A DNA stretch of 64,000 nucleotides from Escarpia spicata (Eukaryota > Annelida > Polychaeta > Sabellida > Siboglinidae): positions 60,189,738-60,253,737 of the forward strand of contig OZ023211.1 in NCBI GenBank assembly GCA_963995525.1, read 5' to 3'. The notes below the pieces were generated by a model, which saw nothing but the letters and a program-made list of their open reading frames with translations, searched no databases and had not been told where the DNA came from. Below are positions 13,486-27,900 of the stretch, piece after piece. Within the stretch, counting starts at the first letter, position 1; each line of letters opens with the position of its first letter. The translations under genes and the position numbers were made by a program.

Positions 13486-16189
13486 TTATGATTGTGTATT
13501 GTGTTGTTGAAATAACATACTATAAAGGGTGGATAATACACACCATCGAGTAGGAATATTTTATTATTGTAGTTAACATTTACTGCAGTGTCAGGTCGGA
13601 GCGAGGACCAAAAAGGTCTACACGTGTGTGTATGAAACCGAGTGACCTGTAGTGCTGATACTCGCGAATAGGCGGTTTCTACGTCAAGAGTGAATTCCCG
13701 CGAGAAGAGAGAACTTCCCTACAAACAAGAGGTGTCGACTTCGGAGGGCTACCGATGGCCAGAACATATTCAAGTTCACGTCCGTGACGAACTGCGGTAT
13801 CGTTGATCTCGAACATTCATTCGACACATATTTACCCTACGATGGCCACGAGGGTAGCAGTTCTACGTCTTTTCAATATTGTTCTCATATAAGGTTGCAT
13901 TCGCTTGTCTTGCTCGTTTGTATGGAATGTAATGGAAGAAATTGTTCTACTACTTCTATGTATGAGAGGTGAATTAGAAGAGATATTCATATGGTTATGT
14001 AATATCAATGATAAGAGTGTGTAGGGAAGTGACGAGTCTTCCTCTGGCAATTTATGAATACTAATATTTGTGTTATTCGGTGGGGATAAATCAAGTTTGA
14101 AAACCTGTACATTGCATAGATTTTTTAATAAAATTTTACACTATCGCTGAACCCGAAATATATAAACAAGTTCGCTTCACCTGGTGGATCTTGACTAGTT
14201 ATGGCGGTGTGAACAGTGGTTTAGCTAGTTATTAACGGCAATTATGTCTTGCATTAACAAAATCACTAATCACTCCTTCCATATGAACACAATTCTTTAC
14301 TAATGTTGTCCTAGCCGCTTGTTAGACTGGATAGATAGCATCAGTGATGGCCAGTCTAGTCCAGTTCAAATAGTGTGGACCCGTTGTCTGGAGAACTAGT
14401 CCAGAAAACGGCAATTAGCAAATCATTTACATGGCAGCTGAGGGTTATTATGTTACAGGCCCCTAAGCTAGAAGGGTTGGTATGACAGAAATAATGGAAA
14501 TATTAAAGTTATGTAACTGGCTCATTAACAAATGCACGCACGGCGATGCATTTGAATGCAAATGTTTCGAATTATTCAAATGCAAATTCCATTTTCCAGG
14601 ATCGCATTCAAAAGCATATAGTTTGGGAAGAATCCGAATGCAAATGCTTTGGTTAAATGCATTTGAAAATGTTTGTTATATTAAATTTCCTTAAATTTAC
14701 CATTTATCAATTATTATTCAAAACCAAACAACTATGCATAGTACACACAATACGTGAGCATTTGGGAAATCAATTGTTTGAGAGTTGTGTTCAAATACTT
14801 TGTACATGCATTTAAATGCGTTAAAAAGTAAGCGTTGCAAATCAAATTGCATTTTCTAACAATCCTAGCTGGTATGGAACGTATCAGTAATATCTCATGG
14901 CACCTTAATATAAACAATATTTATGAGGGGCCATTTCTCATACAAAATACAATGTTACTCTATTTCATAGACATGTAATTGAAACTTATTCTAAATGTGT
15001 TGTTGGTTCACAAGTAGAGATTCGGTTTTATGTGTGTTGGCCAATAGCAAATGAACTGTGCAATTCTTAACTGTGTAAATTAAACCGTTTTGCTGGTTGG
15101 GTTGACAACAAATTAAATATGTTTTTGTTATAAATCTGGTTAACAAATATTATGTATGGCACGAACGAAATCAAATGTCAAAATGTGTGCTATCCATTAT
15201 CAGGAATATCCAATCAAACTAAAATCATACAATGCAACATTGAAATTGTTAAATTATTGTTATTAGACTGATACGACTAATAACTATAAACATTCCAGTG
15301 TTTCATGTTAATTTCTGACGTAGCTGTAACTACGCATGCGACATTAATTAATACCTAACTTGTCATTGTAATTTTATGTCTCTCGAGACCGTGCATGTCT
15401 TAGCTGCGTCATGCCGGTAACTTGTCAGCATGACACATGGCCAGATTAGTTCAGTATTCGTTGACAGCAGAACCACCCATAAATTTGTTGGTCAGTACAA
15501 AAAAGGCAAAAGCCATCCTTATAATTACCGTAACTGATGCTTGCCAATTGGGCGTTATCCTTCAGATAACTAAATATGTTGATGACAATCAGGTTTTACT
15601 GTTAATAAATACAAATGTTTTGGAATGTTGAACATTTGAATGCGCATTCAAATGTCGCCGTGACATGTTCTGTGTATTTGCATGTGTATCCTAAACGTTT
15701 AATTTTTTTGAAAGCCCAAACAAATGCATAAGCAATTGCTTGCAATATTACGATTATTACATTCTACACTTAGTATACAATTTCATAATTGTTAGTACGG
15801 TTCTTAATAAGCCTCATGGCAAATGATATCCTTATAATTATCGTAATTGATGCTTGCTTACTGGGCGTTTTCCTTCAGATAACTAAATGTGTTGATGATA
15901 ACAAATACAAACGCATTCTAATGCGGTTAGAGTCTGGTCAGGTCTGGTGGGGCAAAAGGCGCCAGTGTATCCCGCCCTCTGAAAAGCGAAACCTTTGCTG
16001 CAGTGGGTACACCACGCTTGCCACTTTCTAGGCTCACAATCTAAATAATTTAAGTCTCCAGACACAGTAACATTAGAAGCATGAACCATTAATACAATAC
16101 CTCAAGTATGGCCGCGTTGGATAAACTTCCCAAACAAATTCCTCTCAACGGTCGGAAGGCAAACTAGAAACAAAGGCCGCCCCAAAGTA
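13486..16189. other. Intergenic, diverged interspersed repeats
   Basis: No gene recognised. 14,190-14,700 is related to 7,990-8,110 and 11,690-11,900. 15,500-15,590 and 15,815-15,905 are two roughly 90-100 bp related copies (both contain TTATAATTA, GATGCTTGC and CTTCAGATAACTAAAT). 15,936-15,985 (GTCTGGTCAGGTCTGG then GGGGCAAAAGGCGCCAGTGT) resembles the right end of the foldback element at 20,437-20,835. Confidence 0.4.
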
Positions 16190-16510
16190 AAAAGATGAGT
16201 TCTTATATAGCGCAGTATCCAGTCATTACGACTGCCCAAAGCGCTTTGCACTTTACTTCCTGGCGCATTTGTTCAATAGAACATCATCTCGACTCACCTA
16301 GGAAGAAATACGCCACACTGCTGTTAATGCGCGAAGATTACTCATCTGCTACTGTCTATAGCCAGGTACTCATTTATATAGCTGACTGAACTGAAGCAAC
16401 GTAGAATGAACGAACTTCTCCAAGGTTCGCAGCACAGGATTCGAACCGGGTTATCTCAGTGAGTCTGATGTAATGCTTTAGCCACTGTGCTCCACGAACA
16501 AAGACGTAGT
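16190..16510 (-). mobile_element. tRNA-derived SINE (minus orientation)
   Basis: On the minus strand the head reads GTGGCTAAAGC (A-box-like), then GGTTCGAATCC (B box). The shared SINE body follows, and then a tail containing AAAGCGCTTTG and GCGCTATATAAG. The tail word recurs in the copies at 22.6 kb and 39.96 kb. This is the most complete copy in the window. Confidence 0.8.
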
Positions 16511-18910
16511 AAAGCGAAATTAGCAGAAACAATAGACTCAAAGCAGTGGTACACATTTGGCCAAGTTAGACCGACCCGGTGAGGACTCCTTCACTTTGGA
16601 CCAAGCAGTGAATTATAGTAGCGGCTGACAGCGAGAAACGTCTATTTTTATTTCATCGTCGAACATCGTGTCCGGCAACATTTATGTATGGTGCATCCCT
16701 TTCTCTTAGATTTTGTTACGCATATGTTGTCGTTGTGGCATTGGTGTGTTTTATGTAGGGACTAATGACGTGTTTGGGCTGTTCCTTCAAGTGTTCTCCT
16801 TTGCCATAATGTTAGTACCTTACAGAGCTGCTGCCGTCAACAAATCAACAGCAGAACCAACATCCTTAAATGTGTATTGTCTTAGCAAAATGGCTCGTAC
16901 CTTCCCCATTACACTGGTTGTGCAACAAAAATTCTCATTGTTTTCCTTGTCATGTTGGGTGGATAATAAATATGCTTTAAGAACACGAAAACATCGAGAT
17001 TGTAGCGAAAGCAGACGAAATGTTCGCCGCAACCTACCCGTATGCTTGTTAGCTAAATGTAAGCTAAGAACATCAAAACAAATCGAGACTGTTTTCAAAG
17101 CAATTTAAACACAACTATAATTATTACAAAAGCAACATTCCGTCTGCAAATAAACCTTCTTCCATGCAAGAAGTATCGTAAAAAACACGTTCGTACAAAA
17201 CAATCGCACGGGTAGATCGTGCAACAAAAGTAAATCATCATAATGAAGTCATACAAAACACATCCACAGGCTAACGTACGGGAGCAATCGCTGCGAACAC
17301 CTTGAACTGGATACTGGTACTGGATAGCATCCACTTGTACGGACAAAGCATTAGTACGGACAATCACTTAGTACGGACAAAGCATGCGGGATATCCTTAG
17401 CCATAATTATCTTCCAGGCAACGCACAGTTTAGACGCGTCGAAACAGGTGTCCCACTATTAGGCGACGCAGTGAGGCATAAACTAAACCAGACAAATCAC
17501 ACTGTATATAACTCTGGTGACTATTACGTCTAAAATGTGTGTGTATATTTAGTAGGCATATTAAGAGTATAATAAATGCGTCTATATTTAGTAGGCACAT
17601 ATTATCTATAGTCAACATATAATCTGCTGTAGTCGATCTACGACTAGATCGACTGAGCCGACTGCCGAGCTTCGTTCGAGGTGTCTGATACAGGTACCGT
17701 GTTGTACCAACACTCCTCCGAGAATCAAATAATAGTTACGCGTGTGGTTAAAACTGATGTGGAACCAAGCCATGCACAACATATTGTCTGCCACGAAAAG
17801 TAGCACAGCACACGTGACTACTATGTGCCTAGCGCACATGGAACACATCGGGTTTCCAAAAAGCTCAAACAAGAGACGCCGAACAGAACAAGGGCGGTTT
17901 GAACACAAGCATGCTAGCAGTTTGCCAAGCTGGGTGTGACGATGCAAGAATGCTGGACTAAAGACAGTACCTACCCGAACAAGCAATTTAAACATAAACT
18001 GTTGCACAGCTTTCATGAACCACGTATGCCAATGTTTGTTGCATGTTGGCATATTTTCTGCATCTTTGTACAAATAATTAGTATAGCTGCCAAATGCCCA
18101 TCGGCTGTAGCCAAATGTGAACAAAAAAGCGACCAACCCATCTCTCATAAGCGGACAAATTAAAAAAACCAAAAATTAACAGCAATACTGAGAACGTATC
18201 GTGTTGTAGACCAACAGTAAGTATGCAAGCGGATTGAAGCAGTATAGCAATTTAGAAACACATGATTATATTTTGCAAGCCTATTTCACTTCTACTACAT
18301 TCATTTATAACATGTGCTGCTTCATTTCAATTAAAAACACATTTCTGCTACACCTTCACTATAACTTATTGAGGGAGGGACGCGACAGGGGTCTCGATCT
18401 CCCATGGCCCACGGTTTTGAGAGCCCCCAACTGGTTTCACAGATTAAACAATTGTCTTTATAATTAACCAAAATGAATATTTACCCGTCACTGCATTGAA
18501 TATATGTTAACAATACTGTTCCAGATTGCAAGTTGTACTTTGGCTCAGATTTGTGTTATATTAGCAGTCTTACAACAACAAACACCACACGACGCACACA
18601 CAGCAAACAGTACTTCAGTGACGCCACCTAGCGAATGGTGCAGTTGATTTCATTAACGGCTGCCATCTTGACTTTTATAAATACGTTAGCACAGAATATT
18701 TTTTTAAATGATGCAACACTAATCAGCAGTATGACAAGACGTCGACGGGAAAAGAGAAACACTATCCCTCCTCCCTAACTTAGTGTCTATAAATTGCATA
18801 TTTATACAAACGTGCATTCAGTACTTCAGTAATAGTGACCCACATTAGCAATATTAAATAAACGTACGACCAGTATAGTAATAACAATATTTGCTGCAAA
18901 GACAGTCACA
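16511..18910. other. Intergenic sequence 3' of SETD3
   Basis: Apart from the uncertain ORF at 17,612-18,148 I see no gene. GTACGGACAA recurs near 17,337-17,378 as a short direct repeat. I did not find a canonical AATAAA for the minus-strand SETD3 transcript close to its stop. Confidence 0.4.
17612..18148 (-). CDS. Unidentified open frame, about 178 codons from its first ATG
   Basis: A minus-strand frame that stays open for 186 codons in a gene-poor stretch, beginning at a TTG with the first ATG about eight codons in. The translation is Cys-rich with several hydrophobic stretches (CAVLLFVADNMLCMAWF) and matches no family I know. There is no splice, promoter or polyadenylation evidence. It may be chance or part of an unrecognised mobile element. 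Confidence 0.12.
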   Translation of the reverse strand: MRDGLVAFLFTFGYSRWAFGSYTNYLYKDAENMPTCNKHWHTWFMKAVQQFMFKLLVRVGTVFSPAFLHRHTQLGKLLACLCSNRPCSVRRLLFELFGNPMCSMCARHIVVTCAVLLFVADNMLCMAWFHISFNHTRNYYLILGGVLVQHGTCIRHLERSSAVGSVDLVVDRLQQIIC

Positions 18911-21900
18911 CTAGCACTCTCTATCTGCTATGGCTTTGTTTTCTGCACAACTATAACTTTTCTTTTCATTAACGACATGTTTTGCTTGCGAGTCTGGTCC
19001 AGTTTTGGTTCCTGTTACTTCCATCACAGTGCCATCTTCCTGTGACTTTTCTTCACTGGTCAACACATCTTTCTGCACATCAGCACCTCTTTCGCTTTCT
19101 GCTGGTGCTGCAACATCCTTAGTGCATTTGGTCACGTCTTCCTTGTGAACACTAGCTACAGTCTCACTAGAATTGACTTCTCTTTCACTTTGTTTTTCTA
19201 ATGACGCCACTGAGCTGTCCACGTGGGCTTCGCTGACGGTGCATTTCGCACTATTACTTTCAGTGATTTTAGAAGGATGGACGTCACATCCCTTTGCTAA
19301 TGACGCTACCGAGTTACCTGTTTGAATGTCACCTGTGGTGGATTTCGCACTCTCATTCTCAGCAGTCTTATTAGGATGGACTTCCCTTTCACATTCCTTT
19401 TCTAACGATGCCAACACGTTATCCACTTGAGCTTCACCAGTAGTGCATTTGACCTCGTCACCTTTGCCGACGTCCTTTGAACCACCACCAGATTCCACGC
19501 CTGCATCACCAATTCCATTCAAGGCCGGTTCGCCAGCCTTCCCTACATCCACAGGCCCACTCTCCTGCACGGGTGTCCCCAGCTTCGCGTCCTCCTCTCT
19601 CTGTCTGAAGACGTCTGTCACGATCGTCTTCTGCTCCCGGGCAAAGTTCATGGTCGACTGGAGGAGACGTTTCTCACACAGTCTCAGCATTACACAGAGC
19701 CGCGCACACTCACTGAGATTTTGCGAAGGTAGGAGCTTCTCCGTACCATCCTGCTGGACAAGACAAATGTGATTGTAAGACAGGTAGATAGAAGGACGGC
19801 CGGGATAATAATAATGACAGACTTCTATAGCATCTAAATCCCCAGGAATCCGAGCTGAGAGGCGCAATATACAAGAATCGTTGGATAAAATCGTTATCAT
19901 GGACAAGAAAGAGTCGTCATTATAGCAAGGGACTCCCGAAAGTTAGAGTTGGAATGCAATTTCAAATAAATAAGTCTACAGTTTTTTACGAAAGGTATCT
20001 ATAGTCTCAGATGATTTTAAAGCGACAGGGAGTTGATTCCAGATTTCGGGTGCAGCTACAGAAAAAGTACGTTTGTCAATATTAAGGTTGGTTTTCGGAA
20101 AAAAAAGTCGTTGTGAAACAGATGACCTGAGAATCCTGAGGATATCAGAAAAACGAAGGAGACTAAATAAATAGGTGGGGTGTTGCGTAGAAAGGGTACG
20201 ATATGTGATAGTGGCTAACTTGAATTGTATTCGATATGCAACTGGAAGCCAATGTAACTGTATAAGTAGGGGCAGAGATGGTGAGAAACGAGGTGCTTTT
20301 AGTACCACATGTACTAAACAATTCTGTACACATTGGAGTTTTTAGCAATATTGTTTAGGAGTGAGTTGCAGTAATCAAGGTAACTGTTAATTAGATATAC
20401 TGATATTATTTTAGTAGTAGATCAAGACAAATGATGCCGAATTCGACCAGACCAGACTTTTCACCCGATCAGCTGAGGCCAGACTAGGCCAGACCAGACC
20501 GGGCCAGACCAGGCCAGGCCAGACCAGACCAGACCAGACCAGACCAGACCAGACCAGACCAGACCAGACCAGACTCACCCCGACTGCAGTGTATACACTA
20601 CACCGACTGACACCATTGCGCTATACTTGAAGCCGGCGTGACATCATAATCACGTAAATTGAAAAACTTTCGAATACGTCAGGGCCAGCTGGTGTCAGTC
20701 AGATATATTTTAGTTTTCTAATTTACGTGATTATGACATCACACCGGGTGAATCTGGTCTGGTCTGGTCTGGTCTGGTCTGGTCTGGTCTAGTCGGGTTG
20801 GGCAAAAAATGCCAGTGTATTCCCAGTCTTAACATGCACGGTGGCTGCAGCAAATTGAACATAAAATTGCCTTCCAGAGTGAAAAATCTAGATGGATATG
20901 GGAAGTCTTTGGCTTATCGAGGGTCCAGCATGTTAGTATGTGTAACCTGAACTGATATGAACATAATTTTTTTATGCATGAGTGGTTTTGTTCTAATCAT
21001 TATCAGATAACTCTAGGGTTAAAGGACCGATAGCCTAAATGTATCAGAGTGTAGAATTCATATGAAAGCTCACTTAGAATGTATATGCATGGTTTGAAAT
21101 TGTTATTTTAACATCAGTGATTTATCTAATTAATTATTATACCAAAAAATGGTGTATAATCTTCCGTCATTTTTGCAGGAATTTGAATAATTTTATGGGT
21201 GAAACAAGTGAAAACATTCTGAAAATTGACAGTCCTGCAAGAATCACATGTCTGATGACAATAAGTCTGATCTTGATTTGTCTTTACACATAAAACTTTC
21301 TTTAAGCCTTCTTAATCTACAAATGGCAACTAACAATGCAGAAGTAAAACATAAATTAATTGCGGGAACTTTAGGCGTTACCTCCACAGTGATGTACTTC
21401 ATGAATGCCGCGGTGGTGTAGAGTTTCAGCAACAACGCCATCCTTGTCTCCAGAAAGTTCCACGCCTTCAGTTCCGTCTTCAAGTCAATGAAGCTCTCAA
21501 AGTCTCGCAGCTTTATCATCAGTTCCTGTGCATTCTCGCCGGTCAATCTCTCAGCCAGTCTCTCTGTAAAGACAAGAAAGGTATCAGTTCACCTTTACAT
21601 TATTGTGCATATTGTAGCAACAGTTTAACTTTATTTATTTATTTATTATCTATCTTAAACTTATTTTTAATCCAAGTAAATTGTTTTTTAAAAATACGTA
21701 TATTTTATTATTCTTCAGACAATCATGTTTTAATTTCTTGATATTTATAATAGATGTAAGAGGAAAGAGATGACAGACAAGCGAGCACATTACCCTGGTC
21801 CATGGAGAAGATGCGGAGGTATGAGAGGAGCTCGGAGTCGACCGGGACGGGACCGTGATGGAGACTGAAGAGTCGAGACCTGTCGGTGGGCACAAACTTA

Positions 21901-24900
21901 GAACTGTAGGGGCCAGGACATGCAGCTGTCTGTCTCTGGCACACATGCGTCACGTATGAGTACATGCAAACATTTATCAAATTCTTAGTAACAATTAATG
22001 ATACTGCAGTACAGGCATGGGGTGAATTATATTACAGTACAGGCCTGGGGTCAATTCCAGAATGGATTTTCGCAAGTTATTTGCAATTGAAATTGAATTT
22101 TTCTAAAGTGGAATTTAATTCTCTGCAGCAGCAGACTGAGCCACTGAATTCAACTTATTCGAGTGTCTTCGATAATTTATATTTGTTTTTTAACAGTATT
22201 CTTAAACATATGAATAAATCTTACATTATTGTTATTATTCATGGGTTTATGTTGAATACATCCGAGGTGATGGCAATATTTCATAGGTGAGAGGAACAGT
22301 CTAACACAATCACACCGCTGCACTAAATGTCTCAATTGACGAGGTAAATGTCGTCATATAAATGATGGGTTATCCATATGTGAAATGTGTTTCCTAGTTA
22401 TGACTGTGGGTACATACGACATCATGGACAGGCGAGCGAGTAGCTCTGCCTTCATGCTGTACAGCGGGTCATCTCTGCTGACACCTGTCAGGAAAACACC
22501 CAACATAAACAATAAACTCACACAACTACACAGAGCAACACACAGTTTATCTACATACATTTATGCGCTAACTTCAGATCATTGTAAAGGTAAGGTTAGA
22601 TTCTTATATTGCTAAGTATCCAGATCACAGGACTGCTCAAAGCGCTTAACACATTACATGTACTCCCTGGCAGACCTGTTAAGGGTAGCCACTACCCGAA
22701 AACGGCCATATCTCTGTTAATACTGAACATGTATTACAAAAATGTGGAGTACTGATTAGTTAAATGAATAGTATTAGATATTTGGAATATGGGGTCAGTT
22801 GCTTGTGTATTACCATGGCAAAGAACGTTTCTAGTGTGACAGACGGGCATGCATCCTTGAAAATTATTCTGAGCTAACATCTGTATGTGTGATCATGCCG
22901 TTGTCAAGAATCATCACCTAGAATACTCCTTTGTGCAATAAGGTGGTTTTGGGCAAGGAAATCTGACTGCAATGACTTTTGTGAGATGGGACTTTAGGTT
23001 TGAGCATTTTTCAAAGAGTCTTGAAAAATGCTAATACTTGAACAACAGTCAGTATTAATAGAGATATAGCACATTGATTATATGGCCGTTTTCAGGTAGT
23101 GGCTGCCCTCAAATCAAACACCATCTCAACTTCTCTGAGAAGAATTCAGCCAAGCTGCAATTAATGCGCGAAGAAACTCGTACACAAAATATCCACCACT
23201 GTCTATAGCCAGGTATTCCTTCATACAGCTGAGTGAACTGGAGCAATGTAGACTGAATGAATATGCCCAAGGTTCGACACCGCAGCACAGGATTCAAACC
23301 CTGTTGAGAGTCCAAAGCTCTAGCTACTGCGCTGCATAAGAACACCTAACAGGCAAACGTAGCAATACATAATTGATCCATATACACTAATACGCTAAGT
23401 TCAGATCATTGTAAGTTCTCCAAAGTTAGCGTATTCACTGAAGTCCACTCACTTCTTTCTATGTTTGTTCGCTTCCATCCGTTGGTGTCTAATCTACCAA
23501 TTGCCGATGTATTTCACAAAATACAAAGATAGGTACTTTAGAGTTATTTACTTATGTGTTTTTTATATGCTCTATGAATAATCAGCATTCGACATAACTG
23601 TGGGCCTGCGTGGCCGTGGCCCGTGAATCTTTTGTTTGGCCCACTGCTGCCACAAGTCACAGGCCCGGTTGGCCTGCACGGTTTTTGGATATATCTGGCG
23701 ATCTTGTCATAATTTTTTTAGTGAAGAACACACAGGTAGTACGAGAGAAGACTGCAACGATGTGTTCCTGAAGAATGGGCTGAGGATTAGTGGGGATAAA
23801 AGTCGCATGGTGGGTCACCAGAAAGATGAGTCGAACACCATATTTGAGGTGAAGGATATCTTTTGTCGGGCCCCCGACATATCCAGGTTACAAGCCCGGT
23901 TGGCCCTAGACATTTTGAGCCTGATGTCGGACACTGGACATAATTGGTTACTGCAACGTCGATACCACTGATGCCATAACGTTCTGTAATATGAAGTCTG
24001 GCTACAATTATGATATCATTCAAATACACCACCAGAAAGGTAAAAAACAATTTTAAAAAGTTTCATTTGCTAAAGATGAATTTTATTATTATAGAGAATG
24101 GGTGTAAACGTCTGTTTCAGTTGCTCTCATTGCCTGCTGTTTTATGTACCCAGCAATTTGTTCTTGTTGAATTGTATACATTGTAGTAAGAATAAATATA
24201 TTATAGTATTATTTTATCACAAAACTGAACAAAAACTGTGGAATTGTGGCATTTTTCACAACAGAAAAGATGAGGTAATTTTTAAGTTGATTTACAAAAC
24301 ATACAAAACACAATGTAGGATGGGGATTTTATGTAAAAATGCATGATAATGACACATAATACCAGGCATGACGATGTTTCACAGGTGTGAGAATGTCATG
24401 ACTCATCAGCCCACGATCTTACCTAGTTGCAAGGTCATATGGTCACAGGAGTTGTCTTACCTAGTTGCAAGGTCACAGGAGTTGTCTTACCTAGTTGCAA
24501 GGTCATACAGTCACAAGAATTGTCTTACCTAGTTGCAAGGTCATACGGTCGCAAGAGTTGTCCAGATACACAAAGCCACTGTGATTGAGAAGCTCCGAGT
24601 TGCAGCGCGGCCCGTAGAAGATGAACACCTACAGCACAAAGTCAGAGGTGGGGATCACAGGTGATGTTTATTTGCTTCGAATACACTTATTTTCAGGTAA
24701 AATCCATAAACAGTCGGTACATATAAATAGGTATAAAAATGCATATAATAAATATTCATTCATTCATTGGGACATTGTAGCCACTGCAGCGTTGCCCTGG
24801 CTGACCTACAGTGCGGTTTAATGTTGGATGTTGTCTTATCCTATATCAATATAGATACAATACAATAATGTAATAAGTTAAAAAGTTAATAAATATATAC

Positions 24901-27900
24901 TGCAAGTGGGGTGGTCACGTTTTGGTGACCGGTGGCGTAATGGCCCCACTTATAGGTTTAGGCTAAATCTTGATATAGTGTAACTCTTCAGCAGGTAGTT
25001 GGGATTATAGATTTAACAAGATTTAACAAGATTGCCACCCAGAGAATTAACTCTAGGTAGCAGGTGGACAAGGAAGCCCTTGGCTTATCGAGAGTCCGAC
25101 CTTTTTATCTATGTGTATCCCGCCCGTCTGAGGTATGTGTCGATTTTATTTTTAAACATATTCACAATCAGCAGGTAATCTGTTCCATTCATTTACAGTC
25201 CTTTGTGAAAATGAAAACTTTCTTATATCCAATCTACTCTGCTCCTTTGCTAATGCAAGATCATGTCCTCTAGTCCTTCTATCTTTCTTAACTGAGAAAA
25301 ACATATTTCTATCAATATTTTCATAACCCTTCAATATTTTAAACACTTCTATCTGATCTCCTCTCAATCTCCTGGTCTCTAGTGTTGTTAAACCGCATTT
25401 TTTTAGGCGTATTTCATAACTAAGATCCCTCAGATTTGGTATCATTTTAGTTGCTCTCCTCTGCACTCTTTCTAGCATATCTATGTCCTTCCTGGGATAT
25501 GGCCTCCACGCTTGAATACAATATTCTAAATGAGGCCTAACTATTGTTTTGTACAGCGGTATTATTAGCTCTTTTTCCTTATACGTTATGTTTCGCCTAA
25601 TTAATCCAAGGATTTGATTTCCCTTTGAAGCTGCAATTCCGCACTGCTCTGAAATCTTCATATCAACACTAACGGTTAACCCTAAGTCCTTTTCTTTTAT
25701 AGTAGTACTTAGTACAGTACCCCCCATTGTATATTCTACCTCTTCGTTCCCATGTCCTATGTGGAGGCATTTACATTTCCCAAAATTGAACATCATTTGC
25801 CATTTTTCAGACCATTTGATCAACCTGTCAAGATCATCTTGTAAATGCTGTCTATCTCCATCACTTTTAATCCTTCTAAACACTTTTGTATCATCCGCAA
25901 ATTTCAACACCTTGCTTGTTATTTCATCATCCAAATCGTTGATTTATATTAAGAATAATATAGGACCTAATACTGATCCCTGTGGTACCCCACTCAATAC
26001 CGATTTCCAGTTTGAAGCCTCCCCATCAACTACTACACGTTGTCTTCTGTCAATCAGCCATTGTTCTATCCAGTTTATTATACCATTTCCTATGCCATGG
26101 GCCTTTAGTTTAAGCAGTAATCTTTGATGTGGTACTTTGTCAAAAGCTTTTTGAAAATCTAAGTAGACGATATCTACTGGTGATCCCTCATCTACCCACT
26201 TAGTGATGTCTTCCAAAAAACATAACATATTTGTTAAGCATGACCTCGCTTTAAAAAAACCATGTTGAGATGGGTTTATCAAGTTTTGTTTAACAAGAAA
26301 ATCCACCATGTGATCTTTAATTAGTCTTTCTAATAATTTACAAATCACTGATGTTAAACTCACTGGTCTATAGTTCTGACTTGTTTCTCGAACCTTTTTT
26401 GAATAACGGTATAATGTTTGCTTCTTTCCATTCTAAAGGAACCACTCCCTCTTCTAATGACAAGTTGAAAACTGTTGCAAGTGGTATGCTAATTTGTTCT
26501 ACAATTTCCAATAGTAGTTTGGGTGGAATTCCATCCACTCCAGGTGATTTATTCTCCTTCATAGCCCTTATTTTCTTAGCTACCATTTCCGGGGTTACAA
26601 TTAATTGTCCTAAATAGTCTGAATCTGCCCCCTTGAACTTAGCCTCTGGTATTGGCAGTGAACTAATATCTTCCCTGGTAAACACTGAACTAAAGTACTC
26701 ATTCAGGTCTTCTGTCATTATGAATCCCTCTGATATTATATTTCCAGCACTATCTTCTAGAGGACCGACCTTATCTTGAACTTTCTGTTTGCTTCGAACA
26801 TACGCATAAAAACTCTTGCTGTCATGTTTTATATTACTAGCTAATTGTTGTTCATAGCTTCACTTTGAATTTCTAATTTCAGCTGTAGCTTGGTTAAGTG
26901 CTTCTTTATAATTGTTGTAGTCTTCATCATTTCCAGTACATCTATATGACTTCCACATCATTTGTTTATACTTAATTTTTCTAATGGCTTCTTTCGATAA
27001 GTGTTTCTTTTTGGACCGTTTTCCTTGTTTTTTGGAGGGTACAAATTTATCGATTATGCACTTAATTTCACTCTTTAATATATTCCAGCATTCTGTTGCC
27101 GTCTTATTTTTCAGTGTCTTATTCCAGTCTATCTTTGCTAAATATTTCCTCATGTCCTTATACCTTCCTTTGTGGAAATTTCTCCTATACTGCTTTTTGC
27201 TATTCCTTTCTGATTTTACTTTGATGGTAAAATGTATCTGGTTGTGATCGCTACTCCCCAGTGGCTCACATATCTTGACATTGTCAACTAATTAATTCTG
27301 TGAGGACAAAACTATGTCTAACACATTCTCACCCCTGGTTGGTTCTAGCACATGTTGAGAAAGGAATGTATCTTGAACTAAAACTAAAAACTTGTGGTCC
27401 TCTCTCCCCATACTCTGTAGAGATTTCCATTGTATATGCCCATGGTTAAAATCCCCCATAATAATACAGTCCCGTTTGCTTACTTCCCTTATAGCGTTTT
27501 GTATTTTTTCATTCTCTTCTATGCTTATGTTTGGACTTCGATAAACTAACCCAACTGTTAACGTTGAGTTTCCTGTAACTATGTTACACCAAACAGCTTC
27601 TTCGCAATCTGCTTTTCTTTCTAATTTTATTTCATAAGCCTGAATAGATTCTTTAATATATAAAATAACTCCACCTCCCTTTCTTCCTATTCTATCTTTT
27701 CTAAACATTACATATCCTGCCAGTCCCAATTCAGCATCTGATATATCGGTGGTGGTCCAGGATTCGGTTATACCTATTATATGAGGGTCAATATCTTCTA
27801 CCATAATGTTTAGTTCATTTCTTTTGTTTACTATACTCCTTGCATTTAAACAAACACATTTATATCCAGCTTCAGAAGAGTTTTCCAGACTGTTATTTGT

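Noticed and set aside
19754..19906. N-terminal extension of the last SETD3 exon to 19,906
   Set aside because: Homology to SETD3 begins at the TGTCCAG acceptor at 19,754 and the upstream residues read as intron.
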